The translations under genes and the position numbers were made by a program. A stretch of DNA of 64,000 nucleotides from Arabidopsis thaliana (lineage: Eukaryota; Streptophyta; Magnoliopsida; Brassicales; Brassicaceae): assembly GCF_000001735.4 (NCBI RefSeq), contig NC_003076.8:12214001-12278000 (forward strand), read 5' to 3'. The notes below the pieces were generated by a model that saw only the letters and a list, made by a program, of their open reading frames with translations, had not been told where the DNA came from and did no database searches. How positions within the stretch are numbered: position 1 is the stretch's first letter; each line of letters opens with the position of its first letter. Of the stretch, positions 22,430 through 33,190 are shown piece by piece.

Positions 22430-24105
22430 TACCTCTGTTGCTGGTCCAATCAATTCCTCAAAGGGTTCTGATTCTTCCAGCGCTTTATGGGAGTCTAACA
22501 GCGTCTGGTATCCCAAAGTTTCCAAATGTAGAAATCCATCTTCGCCACTTTTGGTTAAAGCACTGTTAAGATGATCTTCTTCTGCCAGCTCTTCCTGTAA
22601 CTCATCAGCTAACTGATCCATTTCTTCAATCCAAAAGAGTTGCCCTTCTATGGTAGGCTTCTTCATTGCGTCTTCGATGTCAAAGGTCATCCTAAAGTCT
22701 TTGCCAAGATTTAGATCAATCTTCCCTTTCTTGACATCAATCATAGCTCCTGCAGTTGCTAAGAAAGGTCTCCATAGAATCAAAGGGTCCTTGAGCTCTT
22801 CATCCATCTCCAGGACTACAAAGTCAGTTGGTATCTCGACAGCTCTAATCCTGATTGGTAGGTTTTCGAGTAAACCATGAGGGATTCTTACAGTCCTGTC
22901 CGCAAGGATAAGGGATATGTTGCAGGATTTGTATTGAGTGAACCCCAATCTTTTGGCAATAGAGAGCGGCATGAGACTGACTGACGCTCCTAAATCACAT
23001 GGGCATTAGTTGAAAGCCAATGGACCTAAAGAGCATGGTAGAGTGAATGAACCAGGATCACTAAGCTTCTTAGGAATGATCTTCTTCTGTATGATAGCAC
23101 TGTATTCATGACTCAATACTACCATCCCTTGCATTTTTTGAATTCTCTCCATGATCAAGTCTTTCAGAAACTTGTGAGAATCCGGGATTAGTGCTAGAGC
23201 GTCAACAAGAGGTATCCGCAACTCAACTTCCTTGATGTTCTTGGCAAACATAGCTCTATACTTATCTACCAATGCTTTCTTGTGACGGCCAGGAAATGGA
23301 AGCTGTTGTTTGTAAGGAGGAGGAACAAAGACCTTTTCTTTGTTCTTGACAGTAACTTGTTTTGGAGCAGTTGGTGATGTTGCTGGGAAGGTTGGTCAAG
23401 TAGTAGGTCGAGTAACGTGGTCGAGTGGCTTCTCAAGTGGTTGCTCGAGTGTCTGGTCGAGTGGCTGCTCGACTTGTTTATCAACTCGATCTTTACTGAG
23501 ACTAAAATCCTCCCCATCTTGATCTTCACTGTCCTCAGTGACTGTCTTTGGTTCCTCTCTAGTTGGAAGTGATTTTCCACTACGCAGAGTGATAGCGTGA
23601 GCATATTCTTTTGGATTCTGAATTGCTTTTCCTTGAAGTTGGCTTATCTGTTTTGGAGCTGAAGTAGATGCAGAATGTCCCTCTAAGTATTGGACTTTGG
23701 TATTCAGTGTTTCCACCTTGACATTTAGATGATTGTAGCTACAGTCCAGCTTATTGTGTAACTCAGATATTTTCTTTGCCATTTCCATGGAGCCAGAGGC
23801 TTGCCCTTGAAGCAACTATTATAGCATTTGTTTCATGTCAGCGTTAGGAGCAGCATGACCTTGGTTTTGCTGAGGTGCCAACCTAGGTGGTGGTTGCGGC
23901 TGGTAGTTCCCCTGAACTTTCTGTTTGGGAACAAAACCTTGGTTGTAGGGAACAAAAGGTTTGTTCTGACCTTGTTGTTGCTGTGGAGGATACACTTGGT
24001 CCTGTGGGTTAGCAACGTTGGTGCTGCGGTAAGAGAGGTTGGGGTTGTTGGTCTTGAAGTTGTTATACCCTTTGTAGCCACCGTGGTTGTTGTTGATGTA
24101 GCTAA
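22430..24105 (-). pseudogene. Athila-A gag C-terminus and aspartic protease
   Basis: From right to left on the minus strand, a Gln/Asn/Pro-rich gag tail is followed by MKQML and two stops (TAA TAG, probably CAA CAG). Next come ASGSMEMAKKISELHNKLD, TLRSGKSLP and DKYRAMFAKNIKEVELRIPL, then the Athila-type protease [19 protein letters not shown] with [36 protein letters not shown] lies just before the protease active site (near 23006). The usual DLG active-site form of Athila proteases is kept. Three GGTCGAGT words lie inside coding sequence at 23400-23465. The frame continues, after removal of the copia element, into the RT linker. Confidence 0.87.
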
Positions 24106-25150
24106 CAGGGAAGAAGCATGTCCACTTTGCAGCTGAGGAAGAGACTATTGAGCCTGAGCCTGAGTCAGAGGAAGGAGTCTTCTACATAGATGGTCAGGGA
24201 TACAGGAAGTTTGGGCAGCCACATGGCAACTTCAGTGGCAACAGGTTTACAGGGAACCAGGGTTCCTCCAACTAACCTCCAAAGCGTGCTTTCCAGAAGA
24301 CTTTTCCTCAGAGCAGCTTTCAGAGGAACTATGGTAATTCAACTTACCAAGCCCCCCCCCTCCACCCTCATCATAGACAAGAATGGAATCGATGCTTGAG
24401 CAGATTCTAGAAAGCCAAACAAAGCTTGTTGTAGAGTTTAATGGCAAGTTTGATGCTATCTACACAGATCTTACTGGGAAGATCGACAATCTGAGCTCTC
24501 ACTTGAAGAAGCTAGATGTATAGGTAGCTCAAACTGCACAATCTATCAAGAGACAAGAGGATTTTCTTCCTAGTTATCCTGATGCTAACCCAAAGAAGAG
24601 CTGCAATGCCATTTTGATCAGAGAAGGAGATGATGTGTGGGAGGAATTGGACACTGAAGACGATTGAAGCTCGCAATAGCAGAGATGGTGTCGACCGGCA
24701 CCCTCCTGTGTTGATCGACACCATACGAGACTCTTTTCTCAGAGACGACTTAATACGACGGTGTCGATCGATACCCATCCAGTGTCGATCAACACTGGAT
24801 CTGGACTACACCTTGTGAGGTGTAAGTACCTATGCAGCCCCAGCCCGTTACACTCCTCATGTCCCCTATCCGAGGAGGCGTCGTTCTAAGCAGGAGATTC
24901 ACGCTGCTAAGTGCACAACCATAATGGAGAAGATGCTCCATCCTCTTCCTAAGGATGCTTCAGAGACATCTTCCGCCTCACTCAATAGGTATGTCAAGCG
25001 ACTTGTTGACAATGGAATTAGCTCAGATGAAGCTAAGCTGCTTACCAGAGACATCAGTGCAATCATGCTGTCTAACGCCAAGAAGGAGAAGGCACACAGA
25101 GTAGACATAGCTGAGTACATCCGCACCATTACTCCTGATCAGACCACTTA
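24106..25150 (+). pseudogene. gag: Athila-B gag, partial
   Basis: The plus-strand frame shows [20 protein letters not shown], a Gly/Gln/Asn-rich stretch, FNGKFDAIYTDLTGKIDNLS and DANPKKSCNAILIREGDDVW, typical of the second half of Athila gag. Stops and frame changes are common from 24270 on. The last part (24924-25150) is open again: MEKMLHPLPKDASETSSASLN. The N-terminal half is missing at the junction near 24105. Two palindrome pairs (24688/24708 and 24761/24782) lie in it. Confidence 0.78.
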
Positions 25151-26110
25151 GAAGCTTCCAGATCCAGGTAGCTTTGTTTTTGATTGCTCTATCTCCATAA
25201 GCAGATTCAGCCGCTCTTTGTGTGATCTGGGATCTAGCATCAACCTCATGCCTAAGTCTGTTGCTGAGAGACTAGGCATGACTCACTACAGGCCTACTCG
25301 CATCACTCTTCTCTTCGCGGATCGTTCCAAGCGAATCCCTGAAGGAATCCTTGAAGATGTTCCTGTTAAGGTTGGTAACTCTGTTATCCCTACTGATTTT
25401 GTGGTCCTGGACTATGAGAAGGAACCCAAGGATCCTGTTATCCTTGGAATAGCATTTCTAGCTATAGCTGATACTAGGTTTGATGTGAAGAGAGGGAGAA
25501 TCTCTCTCAAGGTTTGTGATTCGGAGATGGAGTTTGGCATGGATGGTTCAGAGCTTACTAAACCTATCAGTTGCATTGCTTCCAGCACAGACACACCTCC
25601 TCGACTGATCAGAATCCCACCACAGAGCCACACACACCACAGAGCCACACACAACACGTTCAGCTCGCCAATGACAGTTGCAAAGCAACTGTGTCGATCG
25701 ACACCACTACCCCTGTCGATCGACACCCTCGGATTTCACAGACAGAGGATTCTGCACATTCTCTTCAACCCACACCACCTAAGGACCTATGTGATAAGTT
25801 CTCTTCTCTCTTTTCTCCTGCTTTATCTTTGATTAATTCTTTAGATTATTCGAAGACTGCTTCACTAGATAACAAACCTAGAATTCCTCGAAAGCTTGTT
25901 TCTCCTGTTGTTTTTGTAGGTGACGAGATGAGTGTCGATCGACACACCCCTGAGTGTCGATCGACGCCAGAAGCTGCTCCAACTAGATCCATTTACACAC
26001 CGCCTTGGAAGGCGAGGAGGCAGCATCAATCCTCCACCACCACTCACCCACATCCTAAACTCCGCCAAGTCAAGCTATTGACTCAAAACAAACGCTTAGT
26101 GGGAGGCAAC
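25151..26110 (+). pseudogene. Athila-B protease fused to pol terminus
   Basis: After a TAG at 25149 the frame gives VFDCSISISRFSRSLCDLGS, SINLMPKSVAERLGMTHYRP and PTDFVVLDYEKEPKDPVILG, an Athila protease with the DLGS active site. It is followed by a Ser/Thr/His/Pro-rich linker whose +1 frame (25571-26305) carries IDTTTPVDRHP and MSVDRHTPECRSTPEA, encoded by the palindromes. It ends with VKLLTQNKRLVGGNP, which matches the end of pol in Athila-A (13845-13885). Direct joining of protease to the pol end implies loss of about 3 kb including RT to integrase. Confidence 0.8.
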
Positions 26111-27171
26111 CCACTGGTTTTATTTTTCTTATCCCTTTCTTTTATTTTCTTTTATCTTTGTTTTATTTTTCCTACTTTCTCTGGATTTGAATACCACTGG
26201 GGACAGTGTCATTTAAGTCTGGAGGAGGTTCTTACTAACGATGCTTTTAACTTTGTTTCTTATTTTGCAGTTCATTTAGTTATCTCTTTCCCTTTTTTTT
26301 TTTAAAGAAAAAAAAAAAAAAAACGTTTTGTTTAGTTTAGTTAGGGATATGATCTTTATTTCTCTTATTTATTACCTGATTTATGAGTGCTGCAGGTTCG
26401 ACTCTATCCGACTATTGAAAAATCTAGATGGCAAACTAACAGACTTGAGGATATCCTAGTTTCCAACTCAACCACTAAGGCTGGAGCTAATCTCACTGCT
26501 CTTCCTTTTACCTCTTCAAACGGTTAGTATTCATAGATCTTGACTCCTTGTTCATACCTGATATTGAGACCAATGTGATAAAAAGAATATGTTCCTCTCC
26601 CCTTATAAAAATAAATAAATAATAATAATGAGAGATTGAGACGACTTTCAGATAGTGTATAGGGGTAGGAATGTTTCTTATGACCCCATTATTATACATT
26701 ATTTGGAATGATCAATTACAAAGGTTGGAAAATGCCGAGGGTGTCGATCCAGTATGCGAGTTCCCCTTTGTTTACTCTCTAAAAAGAATAAGTCTGGGGG
26801 AGAGAAAGAATACCGAAAAAGAAAATATATATATATATATATATATAAAGAATGATCAATTTATCATGGTATAGTACACGAATGAGTCTAGAAGGATCTT
26901 GAATGTTGGCTTGTTTGATGAGATCCAGCGATGAAACCCTGGTGGGTATAGTTGTGGAACTTAGGTATTGAATCTAGAATGTTGTGTAAGCTTGCAGAGA
27001 AGTACATGTTGGTTAGGATTTGATTAGACTTGTTAGGCATATGGACTTAGTTTGGATGATCATGGCAATAGGCTAGAGAATGTTGGGAGTTCCTTTGTTT
27101 TCAAAACCTTTTCCACGGGTTCGGCTTTTGTGTTTTGCTTGAGGGCAAGCAAAAGCTAAGTCTGGGGGAGT
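26111..27171 (+). other. Athila-B 3' noncoding region with polypurine tract
   Basis: No supportable gene is seen. PPT-like words recur: TTTAAGTCTGGAGGAGG near 26213, AAGTCTGGGGGAGAG near 26789 and AAGTCTGGGGGAG at 27158, the last next to the LTR. A run of TA dinucleotides lies at about 26826-26848 and long T and A runs at 26290-26325. Confidence 0.7.
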
Positions 27172-28362
27172 TGATTTAACCCAATTTTCACCGATTTTAT
27201 CTATGTTTTAGGTATAGGATTTTGAGTCTTTATGTTATTTCTCGAGTCTTTTTAGTGTCTTTTCAGGTATTCTATGCAATTGGACAACAATCGAGAAAAG
27301 GAGACATTTTGGAGCAAAAGCTAAGGAAAAAGAAGCTAAGGACGATTTTGGTTCAGGAATCAGCGAGGAGTGTCGATCGACACACTCTTGGTGTCGATCG
27401 ACACCAGTTTTGGCCCAGCAAAAACCCTAGACGCTTTCGAGTTTACAGAAGCTCAAGTTTGCCCCAGAAGACTTCCCTATTTGCATTATTAGTCCCTGGA
27501 CGTTTTTAGGGTCTATATATATTGTTTTTAGACCTAAGTTTCTTTTATCAAGTCTTTTATTAAGCTTTTGCAAAACCCTATTGTGAGAGACATAAGCTAT
27601 TCATCCATTGTTCTTGAGAGATTCATTCCAGTTTTTAATACAGTGAAGAGATCCCTTCTTTCCCCTTCTCTATTTACTGTGTTTATGCTTTCACACTTAA
27701 TCATGTTGTTTGCTTCATCCAATATGTTTGAGTAGTCTGCTTGTTAGGAATAGGGTTTCTCATTAGGGAGTCATATGGTTTAGTAGATTGCCGTAGAATT
27801 CTTCATCTTTAATTATGCCTAATGCTAGATCTAGAGTAATTAACTAGATCTTGAATCCAGACAATAGATATGCCCGCCATAGGTATCTGTAATTGGATCT
27901 ATTATTTGATGAGTCTAGTTTATAGGTGTGTAATAAGAATCGACGTATCTATTAAGATGAACAATTGAACTCGTTAAGAATGCATATTTAGGTTGATAGT
28001 TTCTCGGCTTTTCCGGTTATTATTAGCTATAAATATAAGGAGTTTCGCGGCACGCCTACCGGTTATTCCATAATTAGAGTTTGAGTTTAAGAATGGTTCG
28101 ATAACAACCTAGCTTTCATTAGATCTACTAACCAATAGTTTCCTGAGATTACCATGTTCCTAGCTCTTTATTAAATCGTTTACAACACAATCAATCTACT
28201 GTCTTTTTACTTTGTTCTCTTTCATTCTTACTACTACCCTGCTAGCTTAATCTCGATATTTAACTCATTGTTTGAACAAGAGAACTCCGTGAATTCGATC
28301 ATAAAATACTGCAATTGATCTCTTATTTGAGAGAGTAGTTCTAGGTAATTTGAACAATATCA
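27172..28362 (+). repeat. Athila-B 3' LTR
   Basis: The LTR is 1191 bp from TGATTTAACCC to CAATATCA. It aligns by eye with the solo LTR at 15754-16634 and the shorter one at 45859-46476 (shared GGTATAGG, GAATTCGATC, GAGAGAGTAGT and related blocks). The palindrome pair is at 198 bp from its start, against 196 bp in the solo LTR. Confidence 0.87.
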
Positions 28363-30474
28363 ATCGTCTTCTAGATTTACCTCGATCACGACATTATCTA
28401 CCTTCTGCCCACTAGGAAATCTCGGGATTACCCCTTTCTTTGCTGGCTTCGTTAATTACTATTGGATCTTCAATCGATGGCTAGCCAAATAACATGTTCT
28501 CGAAGCTTCTTAGTCTTCCCGGATTGTTTCCCCTCCGTTTGGGGTTGGAAATTTGAGGCATTGATGATACGTAGAGGGGACCGCTTTCATCTGTAGATCC
28601 AAGGAGTTCCGAGGATGAGGTTGTAAGCCGCTGGTTTATCAAAGACGACAAAATCCACAATATTCGACATCTTTCCCGCTAAGACTGGTAACTTGATTGT
28701 TCTGAGGGACATCGCTAACTCGCTTGTGAAAGCTACTAAAGGAGATGGAGGTCCTACTACATCTGCCCTGCTTATTCCTATTCTTTCCAAAGTGCCTAAA
28801 AAGATTAGATCAACCGAGCACCGGTATCGACGAGAATTCTTGATACTTCAAAGTTACCAACGTCCAACATAATGAATAGTGCATCATCTTGAGGTCTTTC
28901 GAGGTGTTGCGTTTCCTTTTCGTCAAATGATATTGAAGCGCCATGAAAATCTACCTCCTTACTCAAACTTGATTTTAGTAGAACATTCCTCCTATGCTTT
29001 TTGATTGCGCTAAAGGAATCACGGCAAAGTTTAGAACATCCAAGAATCACGTTGATTTTTCCTTTTGAACTTCTTGGTTCCTCTTCGTTAGTCAATCTTG
29101 GCCTTTTCGAGTTTTGAGCCTCAGAATTATCCTTTGACTCGTGGTATTGTTTGACGAAATCATCTATGTTGAATTTGGAAAGATCTCCGCTTGCCCATAG
29201 TTCCGCGAGATACCTTTTAAGGACGCTGCAATCCATGGTCAGATGCACGGTCACTCTGTGTATATCACAATACAAGCTTTCATCTCGGACCCAAGTGTTT
29301 GACTTTTCTTTTCCCTGAAACTGTTTCTTGACGTTATTGTTGAACGGTTGTGAACCAAACTTCCTTGATCCTTTGTTCTCCTAAGGTTCGAACTTCTTCG
29401 GCGGGAAAGTGACTGCCGGTTTTGCTTGCTTATTTTTTTTCGCGAAACTTTCTTTTTTGTTCTTTGACTTCCATCCAATTGTTCGCTCGGAATAATGCAT
29501 GTTGAATTGTATCCGGTTTGCGAAGTATTAAGTCTTCTTTGAATCTTGAATCATGCCATAATCCTTTCCGCAAGGCTGATAAAGCCGATTGTTGCGAGAT
29601 CCTTGGGAGCTTCGAAAGTACATTCTTGAACTTGGTAATGAAAGCCCAAAGTGTTTCGTTCGGCCCTTGAGATAAATTCCAAAGATCAGTGTCTGAAATG
29701 CTTTTATCCATAAGAATGGAATATTGTTTCAGAAACACTGTTGATAGCTCATTGAAGTTGCTGATCTAGCCCGATTCCAACTTGGTGAACCACATCAGTG
29801 CTTGTCCGCACAGATTTTCAGAGAAAAGCTTGTAGTATCCTCCATCTTCGTTGGCTTCATTCAAATCGACCCGTCTAGAAGAAATTAGAAAAGCTGCGAG
29901 ATAGCCTTTCAGATCTTCCAAGCCGTTGTACGGTTCTAGGTTAAGCTTTCGAGAATCTTTGATTCTCAAGCTAGCAATTTGCAGGACGAAAGGTGTTCGC
30001 CTAGCTTCTTTGATGACCCGGTTGATATCCGGTTCCGAGCTTGTACCTGATGGAATTTCGACCTCATTTCTTTCAACTCAAGGCTTACTTCCCTCATGGT
30101 TTCGAACTGGTTGAAATTTTCTTGCTCGTGTTGATTCACGAACTGATCTTTGTCTCCTGGATGTGTTTCTCCATCTTCCGGTTGGACTTCCGCATTTGCA
30201 TCATCCGGAATTGTTTGTTCATTTGTTGCATTTCGCGCAAAGGAGTTTGGAGAACTGAAGATAGTTCTTCAAACTCTGAGGGGATTTCCTGCATTCAAAG
30301 AACGAACACGAGACTGTATCGTGCTATATTTTGACTAAGTGATACATGGGTTGTTTGCAGTGTTTCAACAGCTTTTTCCACATTCGAGAACTTCTGCGAC
30401 ATTTTCGTCATAGCTTGCTACATGGTTTTGAGAGTTTCGGCTAATGAAGCGTTGGTAGCGTCTTCTCCGGCCAT
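28363..30474 (-). pseudogene. gag: TAT-C gag and protease
   Basis: The frame starts at ATG 30474 (MAGEDATNASLAETLKTM then a stop). It continues through [37 protein letters not shown] and CDIHRVTVHLTMDCSVLKR, a CCHC-like segment, then the protease [13 protein letters not shown], a frame change, and [14 protein letters not shown] to [11 protein letters not shown]. The DTG is present but followed by A-R instead of S-S. Several stops and shifts occur. Because TAT-C and TAT-1 have different breaks, the two together show the original reading frame positions. Confidence 0.86.
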
Positions 30475-30536
30475 TGCTGCTTACCTCGGAAATGTAGTAT
30501 ATAGAGAAAATTTGACGACTCAAGATTCCTCCGTCC

Positions 30537-30554
30537 CCACAGACGGCGCCAAAA
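30537..30554 (-). promoter_or_regulatory. TAT-C primer binding site
   Basis: On the minus strand the sequence is TGGCGCCGTCTGTGGGGA, next to the LTR end. It shows the unmutated form of the TAT-1 PBS. Confidence 0.78.
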
Positions 30555-31018
30555 TGTGGATGTCGGATTGACACACTCAAGTATTTATTTATTTAGTGAA
30601 AATGATTATTCTTGAGAACAAATATATGAGAAAATGAAATAATGATTATAGAGAAAACTATGAGTTTTGTAAGAAAATGTGTATAGTAAGTTTGCACAAA
30701 AATGTGTGTGTCATTCCGTGGCCTTTGGCCTATAATTTATACCTAAAAATTACACTTAACTCTCATTTACACACAATTCTTGTATCTTAAATGCATCCGT
30801 TTCGGTCTTCGAAATTAAGGATCAAACGTTCGAATTTGAATTGACTTCGAGCTCCTTGGGCCTCGCCTTCCAGCCCATGGACTCTTTAATTTGGACATCT
30901 CTGACTCCGCCTTCACACCCATCTCGCAGAGCGTCCATCCCGCTTGCACTTCTCTCCTGGCTCGATGAAGCCCATGGGCCCCATTCCTCTTGAGGCTTCC
31001 CTGGCCACGTAGCAATCA
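30555..31018 (-). repeat. TAT-C 5' LTR, truncated
   Basis: The end CCGACATCCACA and about 460 bp upstream are related to the TAT-1 LTR, including the region around GATTGCTAC. The first roughly 45 bp of the LTR is missing where TAT-D begins. Confidence 0.78.
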
Positions 31019-31039
31019 AGGATTATGTTTTCCATGAAG

Positions 31040-32240
31040 AAGAAATGGAACTGCTATTGAAAAGGCACAAGCCGCCGAAGCAAACGCCTCGTAGCAAAAA
31101 ATCTAAACCTACCACTCCGAACCACAAAAAGTGCGCTCAAGGCAGAACGTTCGTACACCATGAAGGACGGAATTTCTCCGGAGCCCACAATTATCAAGCT
31201 GATATACCTCGAGGCCGAGGACGAGGCCGCAACCGAGGTCGCGGACTAGAATCCTACATCTGGACGAAGGACCAACCCGCGGGAAACGAACAGAATATTG
31301 CGAATTACATAAGAGTTACGGCGATCATACTTCCAAATGTCGTAGCCTCCGGGCGAAGTTGGCAGCTAAGTTCCTAGCCGGAGAAATCGGTGGAGGCCTA
31401 ACCATCGAGGACTTAGAAGCGGAGAAAGCCAAAACCGAGCAGGTCAATGCTGTGGAAAAATCCCAAGCAGGCAGCCCCCGCGGCGAACGTCGAAGGACCC
31501 AAGAGAGGCAGAGGCAATCGCGAGACAGGTGACGACGAGCCAGAAGCTGCTCGGGGAAGGATCTTCACAATTTTAGGAGATTCAGCTTTCTGTCAAGTCA
31601 CAACGGCGTCAATCAAAGCTTATCAGAGGAAGGCCGACTCAAATCGTAACTGGACGCGACCGTTTAACGAACCAGATGACGAAGTGACTTTTTACGAGAG
31701 CGATACTAACGGCTTGGACCGTCCGTACAATGATCCCTTGGTCATTACACTAATCATTGGTGATTTCAACGTTGAACGAGTTTTAGTCGACATGGGGAGC
31801 ACACTGGACATCATTTTTCTCACGACCCTACGAGAAATGAAGGTCGATATGACGCAAATTGTACAAACTTCGCGACATGTGCTCGGGTTCTCTGGGGAAA
31901 CCACCATGACTCTCGGCACCATCAAGTTACCAGTCCAAGCCAAGGGGATAACGAAAATCATCAATTTCTCCGTTACTTACCAGCCGACCGTTTATAATGC
32001 AATTATTGGCACGTCATGGTTGAATCAATTCCGAGACGTCGCCTCGACATATCATCTTTGCATGAAGTTTCCCACGAGCAACGGCGTGAACACCATCTGG
32101 GGAAATCAGAAAAATGCCCGAATTTGTTTCATGGCAGCACACAAGCTCAGAAACCCCGTCACCGAGTCGACAGCCGACGCGAAACATAAGAAGGCTAAAC
32201 TGGGCCGAGCCGAAGAGAAAGCCATCTCCGAGCAGTGATA
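31040..32240 (+). pseudogene. TAT-D gag C-terminus and protease
   Basis: A gag tail with an Arg/Gly-rich segment (GRGRGRNRGRG, 31207-31245) precedes a zinc-knuckle-like block (EYCELHKSYGDHTSKC, read in a neighbouring frame near 31292-31340) and KFLAGEIGGGLTIEDLE. The protease follows in the 31447-32238 frame: DPLVITLIIGDFNVERVLVD, then the active site D-M-G-S-T, and YNAIIGTSWLNQF. The normal motif is DTG; here Thr is Met (ACG to ATG, a CpG C-to-T), so the protease should be inactive. A TGA at 32236 ends the frame before RT. Confidence 0.85.
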
Positions 32241-33190
32241 GCAACTAAAGATCAAGGAGGCTCGAGAATCAACAAGACCAGTCCCCGACCCGGTAATCTT
32301 TGTCTGGTCCCCAGAAGACTTGCCCGGAGTAAGCGTCGAAATCGTAGCACACGAGCTCAACGTCGACCCAACTTTTAAACCCGTCAAGCAAAAGAGGAGA
32401 AAATTGGGTCGGGAGCGAGCGGAAGCTGTGAAAGCCGAGGTAGAGAAACTGTTAAGGATCGGCTCCATCACCGAGGCAAAGTACCCCAATTGGCTCGCAA
32501 ATCCCGTTGTGGTAAAGAAGAAAAATGGCAAATGGAGAGTCAGCGTAGACTTCACTGATCTGATCATAGCCTGCCCAAAGGATAGTTTCCCATTGCCGCC
32601 AATCGATCGCCTCGTGGAATCAACCTCTGGAAACAAGTTGCTGTCATTCATTGAAGCTTTCGCTGGCTACAACCAAATCATGATGAACCCCGAGGATCAA
32701 GAGAAAACCGCTTTCTATAAAGCAAAAGGAATTTTTTTGCTACCGAGTGATGCCATTCAGACTCAAGAATGCGGGGGCAACTTATCAACGCTTCGTCAAC
32801 AAGATCTTCGCATTATAGATCAGGAAAACGATGGAAGTATATATCGACGACATGTTGGTAAAATCCATGGAAGAGGAAGAACACATATCCCATTTGCGCA
32901 TATGTTTCCAACAGCTTAACCTCTACAACTTCAAGCTCAACCCAACCAAGTGTCGCTTCAGGGTAAGATCCGGTGAATTCCATGGATATCTAGTCACGCA
33001 TCGCGGCATCGAGGTGAATCCGAAGCAGATCGAGGCGTTATTAGGGATGGCATCGCCACAAAACAAGCGGGAAGTGCAGCGCCTAACCGAAAGAGTCGCA
33101 TCCCTTAACCGGTTCATCTCACGATCCACCAACAAGTGCTTGGCCTTTTACGATGTGCTTCGGGGGAACAAGAAATTCGAATGAATTACC
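32241..33190 (+). pseudogene. pol: TAT-D reverse transcriptase
   Basis: The frame at 32320-32750 carries ELNVDPTFKPVKQKRRKLG, KKKNGKWRVSVDFTDL and FPLPPIDRLVE. A frameshift near 32740 moves to the 32831-33184 frame with MEVYIDDMLVKSMEEEEHIS and LTERVASLNRFISRSTNK. YIDD is kept, but the first catalytic block reads LSFIEAFAGYNQ where the family has FMDA, so a catalytic Asp is Glu. A TGA at about 33182 closes it. The equivalent region of TAT-1 is 2935-3789. Confidence 0.87.

Larger units (their letters stand above)
11103..24105 (-). mobile_element. Athila-A: minus-strand Athila-lineage retrotransposon, nested and truncated
   Basis: Minus-strand remnants lie in Athila order from right to left: gag C-terminus (24105-23270), protease (22970-22430), RT (17790-16640), RNase H (15748-15412), integrase (15345-13891), a spacer and the 3' ATHILA ORF (12733-11103, continuing at 128-1). 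It is interrupted by TAT-1, a solo LTR and a copia element; removing each restores adjacent coding sequence. Neither LTR is in the window: the 5' end is lost at a junction with Athila-B, and the 3' end lies left of position 1. The word GGTCGAGT recurs throughout. Confidence 0.9.
24688..27404. repeat. Paired 14-bp palindromes GTGTCGATCGACAC
   Basis: Five pairs lie in Athila-B: 24688/24708, 24761/24782, 25691/25713, 25932/25954 and 27370/27391 (LTR). A sixth pair lies in the solo LTR at 15950/15972. The start-to-start distance is 20-22 bp in all. A half-site GTGTCGATC lies at 26741. Some copies differ by one or two bases, for example GTGTTGATCGACAC. The function is unknown. Confidence 0.85.
24106..28362 (+). 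mobile_element. Athila-B: plus-strand Athila with pol deleted
   Basis: The order is gag C-terminal half (24106-25150), protease (25170-25600), the pol 3' end (VKLLTQNKRLVGGNP near 26070-26110), a noncoding 3' region, a PPT (AAGTCTGGGGGAG, 27158-27170) and the 3' LTR (27172-28362). RT, RNase H and integrase are absent, and the left half with the 5' LTR is missing at the junction with Athila-A. The LTR starts TGATTTAACCC and ends CAATATCA. Confidence 0.88.
28363..31018 (-). mobile_element. TAT-C: truncated minus-strand relative of TAT-1
   Basis: On the minus strand this is an LTR (31018-30555, start truncated), PBS, gag and protease closely matching TAT-1. It stops inside the protease-RT linker where the Athila-B LTR begins. 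Everything from RT on is missing. Confidence 0.9.

Noticed and set aside
23340..24136. Plus-strand Val/Leu-rich frames over Athila-A gag
   Set aside because: They are the complement of the clear minus-strand gag and carry no motif.
26826..26848. TA and poly-C runs (also 40165, 45645, 46536, 61316) as regulatory sites
   Set aside because: Ordinary simple repeats in AT-rich plant DNA.
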